Source: Spirochaetota bacterium
GTDB taxonomy: Bacteria > Spirochaetota > Spirochaetia > Treponematales > Rectinemataceae
Direction of reading: 5' to 3'
Length of the DNA: 64,000 bases
Assembly (NCBI GenBank): GCA_029265615.1
Contig: JAJUIB010000011.1
Coordinates: 42,410-106,409 of the forward strand
The notes below the pieces were generated by a model. The model saw only the letters and a program-made list of their open reading frames with translations, was not told the origin of the DNA and ran no database searches. The position numbers and the translations under genes are program-made. Below are positions 34,621 to 43,885 of this stretch, piece by piece; position 1 is the stretch's first letter; each line of letters opens with the position of its first letter.

Positions 34621-35625
34621 TTACTGGACGGAGTTAACCTTGAGCTTACCCGAGGTGATCAGGGCGGTGTACTTCTCCACTTCCTTGATAATCGCGGCAG
34701 AAAGGTTGGGATTCGTCGCGGGGAGGCCGACGCCCTTCGACTTGAGGTCAAACACGAGGGTCTGGCCACCGGGGAACTTGCCATCGCGAACCATCACAGC
34801 GACATCGTGAGAAGCGACATCGACGCGCTTCATCATGGAGGTGAGGATGGCGGACTTGCCGGGCGCATAGATGCCGTCGGCGTACTGGTCCTTGTCAACG
34901 CCGATTGCCCAGCGGATATCGCCCTTCGCGGAGCGCTCCTTGGCCTCTTTGATAACACCGTTGCCGCAACCGCCCGCGACCTGGTAGATGATGTACGCGC
35001 CCGCGTTGTACTGCTTCGCGGCGAGCGCCTGGCCAAGGCCGGCATCGGTGAAAGAACCAGAGTAATCGACGAGGATCTTGGCGTTGGGCAGAACAGTCTT
35101 GACACCCTGTTCAAAGCCAGCCTGGAAGTTCTCGATAAGCGGGAACTTCATACCGCCGACATAGCCGATCGTATCTTTTCCGTCGGCCTTTGCCTTGAGA
35201 CCAGCGGCGACACCCGCGAGGAAGGAGCCCTCGTTAGCGGCGAAGACCGCGCTCGCGACATTCGGCTTCTGGACGACAGAGTCGATGATGAGGAGCTTCT
35301 GCTTCGGATACTGATCGGCGACCGTCTTCATCGCTTCCTCGAAAAGGAAGCCAGGGGCGACGATGAGATCAAGCTTCTCGTCGGCGAAAGTGGAAAGGTT
35401 CGGGATGTAATCGGCATCCGCCGTGGACTGGAGGTACTTGACGTCGACACCTTCCTTGAGCTTGTTCTCCTTGGCGAAGAGCTTGATGCCTTCCCAGGTG
35501 CCCTGGTTAAAGGACTTGTCATCAATACCGCCGACGTCGGTAACAAGGCCGACCTTGATGGGCGCGGCGATGAGGGCCGCCGCCGCGACGAGCCCGAGAA
35601 GCAGAACCGCGATCGACTTCTTCAT
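34621..35625 (-). CDS. BMP-family nucleoside-binding protein, soluble periplasmic form (first gene of the operon)
   Basis: 334 residues. The signal peptide (residues about 1-21) has no cysteine near the cleavage site, so unlike most BMP/PnrA proteins it should be soluble. Family motifs: KVGLVTDVGGIDDKSFNQGTW, DLIVAPGFLFEEA, NEGSFLAGVAAG, YVGGMKFPLIENFQAGFEQG and YQVAGGCGNGV. ATG 35625 has GGAAAGGAGAATTCC before it; the frame extends to 35724 without a better start. It heads the operon BMP - ATPase - permease - permease - BMP lipoprotein, with deoC transcribed just upstream. Confidence 0.92.
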   Translation of the reverse strand: MKKSIAVLLLGLVAAAALIAAPIKVGLVTDVGGIDDKSFNQGTWEGIKLFAKENKLKEGVDVKYLQSTADADYIPNLSTFADEKLDLIVAPGFLFEEAMKTVADQYPKQKLLIIDSVVQKPNVASAVFAANEGSFLAGVAAGLKAKADGKDTIGYVGGMKFPLIENFQAGFEQGVKTVLPNAKILVDYSGSFTDAGLGQALAAKQYNAGAYIIYQVAGGCGNGVIKEAKERSAKGDIRWAIGVDKDQYADGIYAPGKSAILTSMMKRVDVASHDVAVMVRDGKFPGGQTLVFDLKSKGVGLPATNPNLSAAIIKEVEKYTALITSGKLKVNSVQ

Positions 35626-35664
35626 GGAATTCTCCTTTCCTTGCGGAAAATAGTGCGCCTCGTA

Positions 35665-35693
35665 ATAGTAGGCACACTTTCCAGGAAATGCAA
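35665..35693 (-). promoter_or_regulatory. Promoter of the nucleoside transporter operon, with upstream palindrome
   Basis: Minus strand TTGCAT, 17 bp, TACTAT. Eight bases upstream of the -35 (35702-35709) is the perfect palindrome TGTATACA within an A/T-rich stretch, a candidate regulator site or UP-like element. Confidence 0.65.
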
Positions 35694-35813
35694 CTGGATT
35701 TTGTATACATTTTTGTAGGTTCAAACCGCGACGGACACAAACCGGGCGCTAGAATCACTGGACGGCAATTGGGCGACCATCCACGGGCCGGCACCCACCA
35801 GATGCCTGCTCGC

Positions 35814-36485
35814 TTACTCGGGCAGTTCCGCGATGATGGCGACGCCACTCGAGGCGCCGATCCGATCGGCGCCGGCGTCGAGCATAAGGAGAGCGTCGTG
35901 ATAGGAGCGAACACCGCCTGAAGCCTTTACCTTGAGCTTGCCGCCAACCGCTTTTTTCATAAGACGGACATCTTCGGGAGTGGCGCCGCCCGTGCCAAAG
36001 CCGGTCGAGGTTTTCACAAAATGTGCACCCGCGCGCTCGGCAGCCTCGCAGGCCTTCACCTTCTCGGCATCGGAAAGGTAGCAGGTTTCGATGATCACCT
36101 TGACCGTCGCCGCACCGCTTGCGGCGACAACGGCGCGGATGTCCTCCTCGACGGTACGCCAATCGCCCGCCTTGGCCGCGCCGATGTTGATCACCATGTC
36201 CACCTCGTGGGCGCCCTGCGCCACGGCGAGCTTGGCCTCGGCGGCCTTGATCTCGCTCTGGTTCGCACCGAGGGGGAATCCGATAACCGTACAGACCATC
36301 ACCCCGGAACCCGCGAGCTCTTTGGCGCAGAGCGGCACCCAGACGGGATTTACGCAGACTGAAGCGAAGCCGTACTTTTTCGCCTCGGCGCAGAGTTCGC
36401 GCACCTGGTCGGCCGTCCCCACGGCCTTGAGGAGGGTGTGGTCGATTGTCTTGGCGAGCTCCACCTTGGTCCATTCCTTCTGCAT
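35814..36485 (-). CDS. deoC: Deoxyribose-phosphate aldolase
   Basis: 223 residues. It splits 2-deoxyribose-5-phosphate into acetaldehyde and glyceraldehyde-3-phosphate, the last step of deoxynucleoside breakdown. The Schiff-base lysine is K158 in [10 protein letters not shown]96 (HEVDMVIN) and K187 (KVKASGG) complete the active site. ATG 36485 follows GGAAGGAGACGCAGG. It is 20 bp after the HD gene and upstream of the nucleoside importer operon, so uptake and catabolism are side by side. Confidence 0.97.
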   Translation of the reverse strand: MQKEWTKVELAKTIDHTLLKAVGTADQVRELCAEAKKYGFASVCVNPVWVPLCAKELAGSGVMVCTVIGFPLGANQSEIKAAEAKLAVAQGAHEVDMVINIGAAKAGDWRTVEEDIRAVVAASGAATVKVIIETCYLSDAEKVKACEAAERAGAHFVKTSTGFGTGGATPEDVRLMKKAVGGKLKVKASGGVRSYHDALLMLDAGADRIGASSGVAIIAELPE

Positions 36486-36505
36486 CCTGCGTCTCCTTCC
36501 GGTGC

Positions 36506-37060
36506 TTAGATCTCGAAGCGGCGCGCAAGGTACTCGCGCCGCGTGGCGACAAGCTCCTTGAGCTCCGCAAGCATGCGTTCGTCGCAGAGAGCCGCGATAG
36601 GGAAAACCTGCTGTTCCGTCTCGTCGGTGTAGCGGCGAATAAACTCCACATCGGTCACATAGCCAAGACTGATCATGTTGGAAATGCGATCCGCGCTTTT
36701 GAGGACACGGGCCCGCTGCGATCCGTACTCGAGGATGCGGCCGAGGAATTCGGGCTTGGTCTCGATAGGGCGCCGCGTCACTTCCAGCACAAGCTTATAG
36801 ACCTCAGGCGACTCCTCATCGGTTTCGAGGATGAGGTCCCGGTCGAAGTCGGGAACATCCTCGAGGAGGTCGTGGATCACCGAGGCCTTGAGAAGCACCG
36901 AATCGATGTAGCCATAATCCATGAGTATGCCCATCGTGTCGATTTGATGGCGGAACATGTTGCCCCCTGAGCGGCGGCGCTTCCCGATGAGCGCCGTCGC
37001 CATCTGGATATAGGGGGCGAGGTGCATATTCTTGAGGCGGAGCATGGCATCAACATCCAT
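36506..37060 (-). CDS. Small HD-domain protein resembling the (p)ppGpp hydrolase domain of SpoT/MESH1
   Basis: 184 residues from ATG 37060 (GGGGAGGGCGGC site); the open frame runs to 37141 without family similarity. The SpoT-like HD pattern is present: H38 in [12 protein letters not shown]63-D64 with ED in VIHDLLEDV, and D124 in [10 protein letters not shown] (compare HDxxED and KLADRxxNM). There is no synthetase, TGS or ACT domain. It may hydrolyse (p)ppGpp or another nucleotide; the diverged segments between motifs leave this open. It lies between valS (77 bp upstream) and deoC. Confidence 0.72.
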   Translation of the reverse strand: MDVDAMLRLKNMHLAPYIQMATALIGKRRRSGGNMFRHQIDTMGILMDYGYIDSVLLKASVIHDLLEDVPDFDRDLILETDEESPEVYKLVLEVTRRPIETKPEFLGRILEYGSQRARVLKSADRISNMISLGYVTDVEFIRRYTDETEQQVFPIAALCDERMLAELKELVATRREYLARRFEI

Positions 37061-37137
37061 GCCGCCCTCCCCGCCATCGTGACGCCGGGGAGGCAACGGG
37101 CCGCGGTGGGGGCGCCGCTGCGCACCCCCATCCATCC

Positions 37138-39789
37138 TCATGTGAGCTCCTCCACGTACTGGGCAAGCTTGCGCACGCGGCGTTCGGTTTCCTCGAGCTT
37201 TTCCCGCTCGCGTGCGACGACGTCAGCGGGGGCAGAAGCCACAAAACCCGCGTTCGCGAGCTTAGCGCGCGTACGCTCAAGGTACATGCTGTCCTTTTCC
37301 ATGTCCTTGCGGAATTTCTCCACAAGCCGGTCCGCATCCACCGATTCCTTCACAAAAGCATAGACCTCGAAGCCGTGGCCAACAAGCGCGATGGCTCCCT
37401 CGGGCTTTGCGTCCACGATCGACGGCGCGGGCCCGTTGACAAGGAGGCCGACAAGCTCGGCGTTGGCCGTGAGAAAATCGAGCGCGGCAAAGTCCGCCTC
37501 GGGTTTGAGCGCGAGCCGAATGCGGGTTTCAGGCGGAATTTGGAACTCCGGCCTGAGTGTACGCACGAGCCGCACGAGTTCGCGCAGGCTCTCAAAGCGC
37601 TCGGCGAGGAGGGGCGCGCGGCGGGAGACATCGGGTTCGGGATAGGGCTGGATGATGAGCCAGCCCTTCCCGTTCGGAAGCATGCGGTAGATTTCCTCGG
37701 TGACAAAGGGCAGGAAGGGATGGAGGAGACGGAGCGCCTCCTCGAGCACGGCGAGGAGCACGGTCGTCGCACGGTTCTTTTCCGCCTCGTCGCCCATTTT
37801 GAAGGAGAGCTTGGTCGCCTCGATGTACCAGTCGCAGAAATCATCCCAGAAGAACGCATACGCAGCCTGTGCGGCTTCGTTATAGCGGTATCCCTCGAGC
37901 CCGGCGCGCACAGCCTCTGCCGCAAGGTCGAGGCGGTGGAATATCCAGCGGTCGACATCGTTGTAGGCCGGCTTGTCCACAAGCTCGCGCCCCTCGAGGT
38001 TCATGAGGATGTAGCGACTTGCATTCCAGACCTTGTTCGCGAATTTCGAGCCCATCTTGAAGGACTCCATGTCGACGCACACATCCTGGCCGGAGGCGCA
38101 GTTGTAGGCGAGCGTGAACTTGAGTGCATCGGCGCCGTATTCCTCGACGATTTCGAGGGGGTCGAGGCCGTTGCCCAGCGATTTGGACATCTTGCGTCCC
38201 TGCTTGTCGCGCACAAGGCCGTGGATGCAGACATCCTTGAAGGGGCTCGTGCCGGTAAATTCCATACCGGCCATGATCATCCGCGCCACCCAAAAAAAGA
38301 TGATATCGTAGGCCGTGACGAGGCTTGTCGTCGGATAGTACTTCTTGAGATCGGCCGTCTCCTTGGGCCAGCCCAGAGTGCTAAAAGGCCAGAGCCAACT
38401 TGAGAACCAGGTATCGAGAACGTCCTCATCCTGCTTGAGCTCCGTCGACGCGCAATACGGGCACTGAAGCGGTTCTTCGCGGGCGACGACCGTCTTGCCG
38501 CAGTGTGCACAGTACCAGGCGGGGATACGGTGTCCCCACCAGAGCTGGCGGCTTATACACCAGTCGCGGATATTCGAAAGCCAATGCGCGTAGGTGTTCT
38601 CCCATTTCTGGGGGTAAAAGCGCACCTCGCCCTCCCGCCAGGCCTTGAGCGCCTTATCGGCAAGCGGCTTCATCCGCACGAACCACTGCTCGGAGAGGTA
38701 GGGCTCGATCGTCGTAGCGCAGCGGTAGCAGTGACCGACCGCATGCACGATGTCCTTGTCGCCCTTGAGGAGCCCGGCCGCCGCAAGATCCTCAAGCACG
38801 ACCTTGCGCGCCGCGGGCACCTTGAGACCGCGGTATTTTTCGGGCACCGCCGCGGAAAGACTCCCGTCGGGGTTGAGGATGTTGATCCGCTCAAGGCCAT
38901 GGCGGTTGCCGACCTCGAAATCGTTGGGATCGTGGGCGGGGGTGATCTTCACGAGCCCCGTGCCGAATTCCCGGTCCACATAGGCGTCCGCGATAATCGG
39001 GATGGTCCGGTCGGTAAGGGGGAGGCGCACACGCTTGCCCACGAGCGCCTTGTAGCGTTCATCCTCGGGGTTTGCGGCAACAGCCGTATCGCCCAGGAGC
39101 GTCTCGGGCCGCGTGGTCGCGATCTCGATGCGCCCCTCGGGAAATCCGGGCTGAGGTCCGTCCACAAGTTCATAATAGATGTGCCACATCTTGCCGGGCT
39201 CGTCAGCCTTCTCCACCTCGTCGTCGGCCAGAGCGGTGCCACAGGAAGGACACCAGTTGACGAGGTATTTGCCCTTGTAGACAAGGCCGCGTTCATAGAG
39301 CGTCACAAACACATCGCGCACCGCGGCGGACAGCCCCTCGTCGAGAGTAAAGCGCTCGCGGCTCCAGTCGACCGAGTCCCCAATTTTGGCTATCTGGGTA
39401 CGGATGATGGCCTTGTGCTCGTTCGCAACCTTCCAAGTCTCCTCGACAAAGCGCTCGCGGCCGAGTTCGTGGCGCGTCTTCCCCTCTTTGCGCAGGCGTT
39501 TTTCGACGACATTCTGCGTCGCGATGCCGGCGTGGTCGGTGCCGGGGAGCCAGAGCGTCGGCCTGCCACACATGCGCGCGTAGCGCACGGAGATATCCTG
39601 AAGGGAGTGGTTGAGGCCGTGTCCCATATGGAGCACACCCGTGACATTCGGAGGGGGTATGACGACGACAAAGGGCTTCTTCCCGGGGAGGCCTGCAGGC
39701 TGAAAAAGGCCGGCGGCCTTCCACGCCTCATAGATGCGGTCTTCGAAGGATTTTGGATCGTAGGATTTGGCGAGCTCGATCGCTTTCAT
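37138..39789 (-). CDS. valS: Valyl-tRNA synthetase
   Basis: 883 residues. It charges tRNA-Val. Class I motifs: HIGH-type VLHMGH in PPPNVTGVLHMGHGLN (about residue 55) and KMSKS in GRKMSKSLGNGLDP (about 532). WLPGTDHAGIATQ is valine-enzyme specific. The editing domain, zinc-like CPSCGTAL and CAHCG...CPYC motifs, the anticodon-binding domain and the C-terminal coiled-coil arm (VDADRLVEKFRKDMEKDSMY) are all present. ATG 39789 has AAAGGGAGGCTTCCTCT upstream. Confidence 0.98.
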   Translation of the reverse strand: MKAIELAKSYDPKSFEDRIYEAWKAAGLFQPAGLPGKKPFVVVIPPPNVTGVLHMGHGLNHSLQDISVRYARMCGRPTLWLPGTDHAGIATQNVVEKRLRKEGKTRHELGRERFVEETWKVANEHKAIIRTQIAKIGDSVDWSRERFTLDEGLSAAVRDVFVTLYERGLVYKGKYLVNWCPSCGTALADDEVEKADEPGKMWHIYYELVDGPQPGFPEGRIEIATTRPETLLGDTAVAANPEDERYKALVGKRVRLPLTDRTIPIIADAYVDREFGTGLVKITPAHDPNDFEVGNRHGLERINILNPDGSLSAAVPEKYRGLKVPAARKVVLEDLAAAGLLKGDKDIVHAVGHCYRCATTIEPYLSEQWFVRMKPLADKALKAWREGEVRFYPQKWENTYAHWLSNIRDWCISRQLWWGHRIPAWYCAHCGKTVVAREEPLQCPYCASTELKQDEDVLDTWFSSWLWPFSTLGWPKETADLKKYYPTTSLVTAYDIIFFWVARMIMAGMEFTGTSPFKDVCIHGLVRDKQGRKMSKSLGNGLDPLEIVEEYGADALKFTLAYNCASGQDVCVDMESFKMGSKFANKVWNASRYILMNLEGRELVDKPAYNDVDRWIFHRLDLAAEAVRAGLEGYRYNEAAQAAYAFFWDDFCDWYIEATKLSFKMGDEAEKNRATTVLLAVLEEALRLLHPFLPFVTEEIYRMLPNGKGWLIIQPYPEPDVSRRAPLLAERFESLRELVRLVRTLRPEFQIPPETRIRLALKPEADFAALDFLTANAELVGLLVNGPAPSIVDAKPEGAIALVGHGFEVYAFVKESVDADRLVEKFRKDMEKDSMYLERTRAKLANAGFVASAPADVVAREREKLEETERRVRKLAQYVEELT

Positions 39790-39971
39790 AGAGGAAGCCT
39801 CCCTTTCTCGCCCCCAAGCTCGCACTGCCACACGGCCTTGCAAGCCCGGGACGTGGCACGTAAGCCTAACAGAAAGGGCGGCAGGAAGGAAAGGGGCGAC
39901 GTATCGGTATCCGAAATTCCATTCGTCCGTGTGGCCCTGCGACAGCGCGCTGAGCGCGGGGACGAATTCGG

Positions 39972-40000
39972 TTGACGGAGGGCTCGGGGCGGTCTACAAG
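39972..40000 (+). promoter_or_regulatory. Candidate promoter of the partner-switching cluster
   Basis: TTGACG, 17 bp, TACAAG. The leader is about 30 bases and holds the AAGGGAG site. The rest of the 247-bp gap between valS and this cluster shows nothing else I can name. Confidence 0.4.
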
Positions 40001-40036
40001 TATGCCGATACCCTTCCGTAAGGGAGCCTTGCAAGC

Positions 40037-41431
40037 ATGACCTATCGGACCGAACGGAGGCTGGTCGGGGCGGGCGTAACCGCCGTTTCCTCGGCCCTCT
40101 TCCTCCTCGTGCCCTTCGCGGCCTCGCGGGGCGTACGCCTCGCCGCGGCACTCGCCTTTGGCGCGGCGACCTTTCTTGCGCTCTACGTCTTCCGCGAGGC
40201 GGCCTTTGCCGCACTCGATCGCTCGATCTATCGTCGTCGCTTTCGGAAAACAGAAACGCGGATCGTGCTTTCGTTTGCCGAACGCGTCGGCGCATCGTTC
40301 ACGATCCTCGATCTTGTCGACGCGATTCGCGAGTATCTCGAAAAGCCGGCCGATATGAGCGCGCTCCTTATCCGATCAAACACCTGGGAGCTCATCTACC
40401 AGAGCCCGACGGCGACCGCCACCGATCCTCGGGTGCTCGAGGCCCTCGAGAAAAACTTCCGCGACTGGTCAGAGGGCTTCAGCTTTATTAGCGAAGACTT
40501 CTCCATCACGAGCTCAAACGAGGGAGCGCGCGGCTTCTTCGTGTATGCAAAAGGCTTTCACCTCTTCGTCCTCACGCGGCTCTGCCCCCTCATCGAGCTT
40601 GAGGCCTTCCGCACGCTCTACGGTGAGCTCTCGATCTACTTTGACCGCGTCATCACGATTTCTGACCTTTTCAAGGTCGCGGAGCTCTCCCGTGAGTGGC
40701 AACTTGTCGCGGCGACCCAGCGCTCCTTTCTGCCAAAAAACCTGCCCCAGCCCCGAAAGCTCGAGCTTGCGGTCGCGTACCGTCCCCTCATCAATGTCTC
40801 AGGCGACTACTACGACGCTATCGCGGTCGATGAAAACCGGACACTCCTCGTCGTCGGCGACGTCTCGGGGAAGGGCCTCGCGGCCGCCCTCATCATGGGC
40901 ATTATCGTCAACACAATCCGGGTCGCGCCCGATAAGGCCGATCTTGCGGCGCTTGTGCGCGCCGTCGACGCCGCAATCCGGGACATGGGCTTCGACGACA
41001 AGTACACGGTCATGTTCCTCGGCCTTGTGGACACGGCCGCGCGAAGTTTCCGCTATGTGAATGCGGCGATGGCCGACCCCATCCTCGTGGCACAGACGGC
41101 GCTTGGGCCCAAGATCCGCCGCCTCGAACCCACGATGGGTCTCATCGGACTTGTACCCATCGAGGGCGAGATACGCATCGAGGAAATGCCGCTCCGCACC
41201 GATGAGATCATTTTCCTCGCCTCGGACGGCGTCACCGAGGTCGCCGACACCCGGGGCCGCAGGCTCGGTGAGACGGAGGAATTCGACCGGGCCATCCTCC
41301 AAGCGGCAAAGCAACCGGCATCGGAGTTCGTCGGCTCCATCACGAGTCTGATCTACGGCTTCATCGGCGATGCAGAGCTCAAAGACGACGTGACGATCCT
41401 TGCGGCGAAGGCGGGCAGGCTATGGGACTGA
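40037..41431 (+). CDS. Membrane-anchored SpoIIE/PP2C-type serine phosphatase
   Basis: 464 residues. Two membrane helices (about 9-50) are followed by a GAF-like region (about 70-210) and a SpoIIE phosphatase domain with metal ligands intact (SGDYYDAI, VGDVSGKG, ELKDDVTIL). RsbU-like enzymes of this kind dephosphorylate a STAS anti-anti-sigma factor. The likely substrate is the STAS protein encoded two genes later. It overlaps the next gene by 10 bp. Confidence 0.9.
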   Translation: MTYRTERRLVGAGVTAVSSALFLLVPFAASRGVRLAAALAFGAATFLALYVFREAAFAALDRSIYRRRFRKTETRIVLSFAERVGASFTILDLVDAIREYLEKPADMSALLIRSNTWELIYQSPTATATDPRVLEALEKNFRDWSEGFSFISEDFSITSSNEGARGFFVYAKGFHLFVLTRLCPLIELEAFRTLYGELSIYFDRVITISDLFKVAELSREWQLVAATQRSFLPKNLPQPRKLELAVAYRPLINVSGDYYDAIAVDENRTLLVVGDVSGKGLAAALIMGIIVNTIRVAPDKADLAALVRAVDAAIRDMGFDDKYTVMFLGLVDTAARSFRYVNAAMADPILVAQTALGPKIRRLEPTMGLIGLVPIEGEIRIEEMPLRTDEIIFLASDGVTEVADTRGRRLGETEEFDRAILQAAKQPASEFVGSITSLIYGFIGDAELKDDVTILAAKAGRLWD

Positions 41432-43560
41432 ATTTCATCTCCTTCATCGCGGCCATCGGCATCGCCCTTTCCGGCATCTCGATCCACAGGAGGGGCGGGC
41501 GCGATGCAGCAACCCGGCTCCTTTTGATCGTCGACGCATTTTCCTTCGCGTACGCCCTCCTCCACGCGCTGGGAACAAGCCAGATCGATGTCAATCATGC
41601 GGCGCTCCTCCGGGCAGGGTTTGCCTGCCTTGCCATTGCCGCAGGATTTCTCCTTGCATACGGGCTCTACTTCCCCACACGCATGGGGCGCTTTGCGCTT
41701 CCTCTCGCGATTCTCTCGATCGTAGGATCCGGAGGGGCCGCCTATCTCGTTGCACAGGGCTTCGATTTCATCGCACTCGCGCGCCAGATGCCGGATAGAA
41801 TCTTTGTCACAACGGGCAGGCTGTTCTACCCTCTCGTCGACATCGTCGCCGCAGTCGGCGCACTTTCCGGCCTGCTTCAAGTCCTCCGCGTCTTCTCGCG
41901 CAAGGCAGAGCGCATCACCCGGCAACGCGCAACGCTCGCCGCACTTTCCGTTGTGCTCTCCGCGGTGGGCACCTGGGCGCTCATCCGCCTTGTGCCCGAG
42001 CGTTCTGGCGTGAGGCGTAGCTTCGCGCTCCTGCCACTGGCGCCCTTTGCTTCCGCCCTCCTTTCCGCCTACACGCATTCGCTGTCGCGCGTCTTCGACT
42101 GGAGGGAAAACGGCCGCCGCCTCCTCTCCTACCTCATCCTCGGACTCCTTTTCGGCCTCCCGGCATCGGGCGTGACCGCCTTGCTCATTATTCTTGGTAG
42201 CGTTTATCCGATCGTCCCGATCGTGGGCAGTCCCCTCGTCTTCATCGTCGCCTTCCGCTCGGCGCGGCGCTTTTCGGAGCGTTCGCTCTCGCGCCTCGGC
42301 TCGAGCCGGGAATACCGGGAGGAGCTCGAGAGCGCCCTTGCCCACATCGACCTTGCCAAGGGACGCGACGCCGTGCTCGCAGAGCTTCACGAGGAACTCT
42401 CAGACTCCCTCGGCTTCAAAGACCTTACCGTCCTCATCGAAGACGACGAGGGCGTGCTCAAAACCGTCTACGCCCCGGGCGGCGGCCAGGCAAGCCTACC
42501 ACGGGATGCGGAGCTTCGCGAACACCTCGAGCGGAGCGGCCTCACCGTTCTCATGCGTTCGGAAGCGGTCGCCGCTCCGATCCACGAGAATTTCCGCAGT
42601 GAGCTCGTCACCCTCCTCGACAATCTCAAAGCGGAAGCGCTCATCTTCGCCAAGGAGGGACGGCGCATCATCGGCATCTTCGCCCTCGGCGCGCGCAGTT
42701 CAGGCGCCGACTACACGGACTACGACTACGACACCTTCCGCGCGATCTACGGAAAACTCTTCGTCTTCGCCTTCTACCTTAAGAACGTCGCGCGCGAGTC
42801 CATCCTCTACACCGTCGACCGCGAACTCGCCCTTTCCGACCAGGTGATCCGCTTTGCACTCGAGAAAGTGGACAAGGTCGAAAGCCCGACCGCGGATGTA
42901 GCGTGGATGACGCGGTCGACGCGGCGTCTTGGCGGCGATTTTGTCGATTTTGTCCGCCTTTCCAAAGAGCGGAGCTTTTTTGTTCTCGGCGACGTCTCGG
43001 GCAAGGGGCTGTCGGCGAGCATGAACATGCTCGTTCTCAAGTCGATGATTCGAACCTTCCTCCGGGTCGAACGAGATTTTACGGGTCTCGTCCAGCGGGT
43101 CAACCTGTTCATCAAGGAAAACCTCCCCAAAGGGAGCTTTTTCGCTGGCGTCTTCGGCTATTTCGACTTCGCGCGCGGACTTTGCTACTTCATTAACTGC
43201 GGTGTACCCGCCATGTTCCTCTATGTGCCGAGCTTTGACGCCTTCGTCGAGATACAGGGCGAGGGCCGGGTGCTCGGCTTTGTGCGCGACGTGACGCCCT
43301 ACCTCAAACCGCGCAAACTCGCGATTCCGGCGGGCTCCGCCCTCATCGTCTCCACGGACGGCGTCCTCGACAGCGAAAACATCCGCGGCGAGCGCTTTGG
43401 CAAGGATCGCCTCCGCGCCTCCGCGCGAGCGCGCCTTGACAAAAGCGCGCGGGAGATCGCCGACGGGGTGCTCGACGACCTCTTGACCTTTACCGACAAG
43501 CGGCAGGAAGATGATCTCACCCTCCTCGCCATGAAATTCCACGCAAGGAGCGCACCATGA
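41422..43560 (+). CDS. Multi-pass membrane sensor with GAF-like and SpoIIE/PP2C phosphatase domains
   Basis: 712 residues. About eight membrane helices fill residues 1-285. A GAF-like domain follows (about 330-470, FKDLTVLIEDDEGVL...REGRRIIGIFALG-like pattern), then a SpoIIE domain with GGDFVDFV, LGDVSGKGLSA and EDDLTLLAMK. It is the second phosphatase in the cluster, so the STAS partner could integrate two signals. The gene overlaps the one before by 10 bp and the STAS gene by 4 bp (ATGA). Confidence 0.9.
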   Translation: MGLNFISFIAAIGIALSGISIHRRGGRDAATRLLLIVDAFSFAYALLHALGTSQIDVNHAALLRAGFACLAIAAGFLLAYGLYFPTRMGRFALPLAILSIVGSGGAAYLVAQGFDFIALARQMPDRIFVTTGRLFYPLVDIVAAVGALSGLLQVLRVFSRKAERITRQRATLAALSVVLSAVGTWALIRLVPERSGVRRSFALLPLAPFASALLSAYTHSLSRVFDWRENGRRLLSYLILGLLFGLPASGVTALLIILGSVYPIVPIVGSPLVFIVAFRSARRFSERSLSRLGSSREYREELESALAHIDLAKGRDAVLAELHEELSDSLGFKDLTVLIEDDEGVLKTVYAPGGGQASLPRDAELREHLERSGLTVLMRSEAVAAPIHENFRSELVTLLDNLKAEALIFAKEGRRIIGIFALGARSSGADYTDYDYDTFRAIYGKLFVFAFYLKNVARESILYTVDRELALSDQVIRFALEKVDKVESPTADVAWMTRSTRRLGGDFVDFVRLSKERSFFVLGDVSGKGLSASMNMLVLKSMIRTFLRVERDFTGLVQRVNLFIKENLPKGSFFAGVFGYFDFARGLCYFINCGVPAMFLYVPSFDAFVEIQGEGRVLGFVRDVTPYLKPRKLAIPAGSALIVSTDGVLDSENIRGERFGKDRLRASARARLDKSAREIADGVLDDLLTFTDKRQEDDLTLLAMKFHARSAP

Positions 43561-43883
43561 CGCAACTTGACATTATCGAACGCCGTGATGGCGACCGCCT
43601 CGTCGTCACCGTGGCAGGCCCCGTCAACAGCTACACCTACGGTGATTTCCAGGAAAAGATGACCAAGGCCCTTGCCGCCCACCCCCTTGTCGTCGTCGAC
43701 ATGGAAAAGGTGACGACCCTCTCCTCCGCCGGCATTGGCGTGCTCATGGCGGCCCTCGACGACGCGGAGGCCGAAGGCAAACGCATCGTCGTGCTCCGCC
43801 CCTCGGAAATCGCGCGGCTCGCGCTTGAGTCCACCGGCTTCAGCGACCGCTTCCCCGTCGCGCAGAACCTCCGCGACATCTAG
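43557..43883 (+). CDS. STAS-domain anti-sigma factor antagonist (SpoIIAA/RsbV type)
   Basis: 108 residues, one STAS domain. LVVTVAGPVNSYTYGDFQEKM and TLSSAGIGVLMAAL are the family signature; S57 (or S56) is the expected phosphorylation site. Unphosphorylated, such proteins bind the anti-sigma kinase and free its partner. It is translationally coupled to the phosphatase gene and 2 bp ahead of the HATPase gene. Confidence 0.94.
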   Translation: MTQLDIIERRDGDRLVVTVAGPVNSYTYGDFQEKMTKALAAHPLVVVDMEKVTTLSSAGIGVLMAALDDAEAEGKRIVVLRPSEIARLALESTGFSDRFPVAQNLRDI

Positions 43884-43885
43884 CG

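Noticed and set aside
35716..35740. GGTTCAAAC near 35720 as a tRNA T-loop
   Set aside because: No acceptor stem, anticodon arm or CCA end can be formed around it.
38503..39975. 490-codon open frame on the plus strand opposite valS
   Set aside because: Shadow of valyl-tRNA synthetase; no domain is recognisable.
39790..40036. T-box or other riboswitch before valS
   Set aside because: No T-box sequence or specifier stem is visible on the minus strand; a normal ribosome site is all I see.
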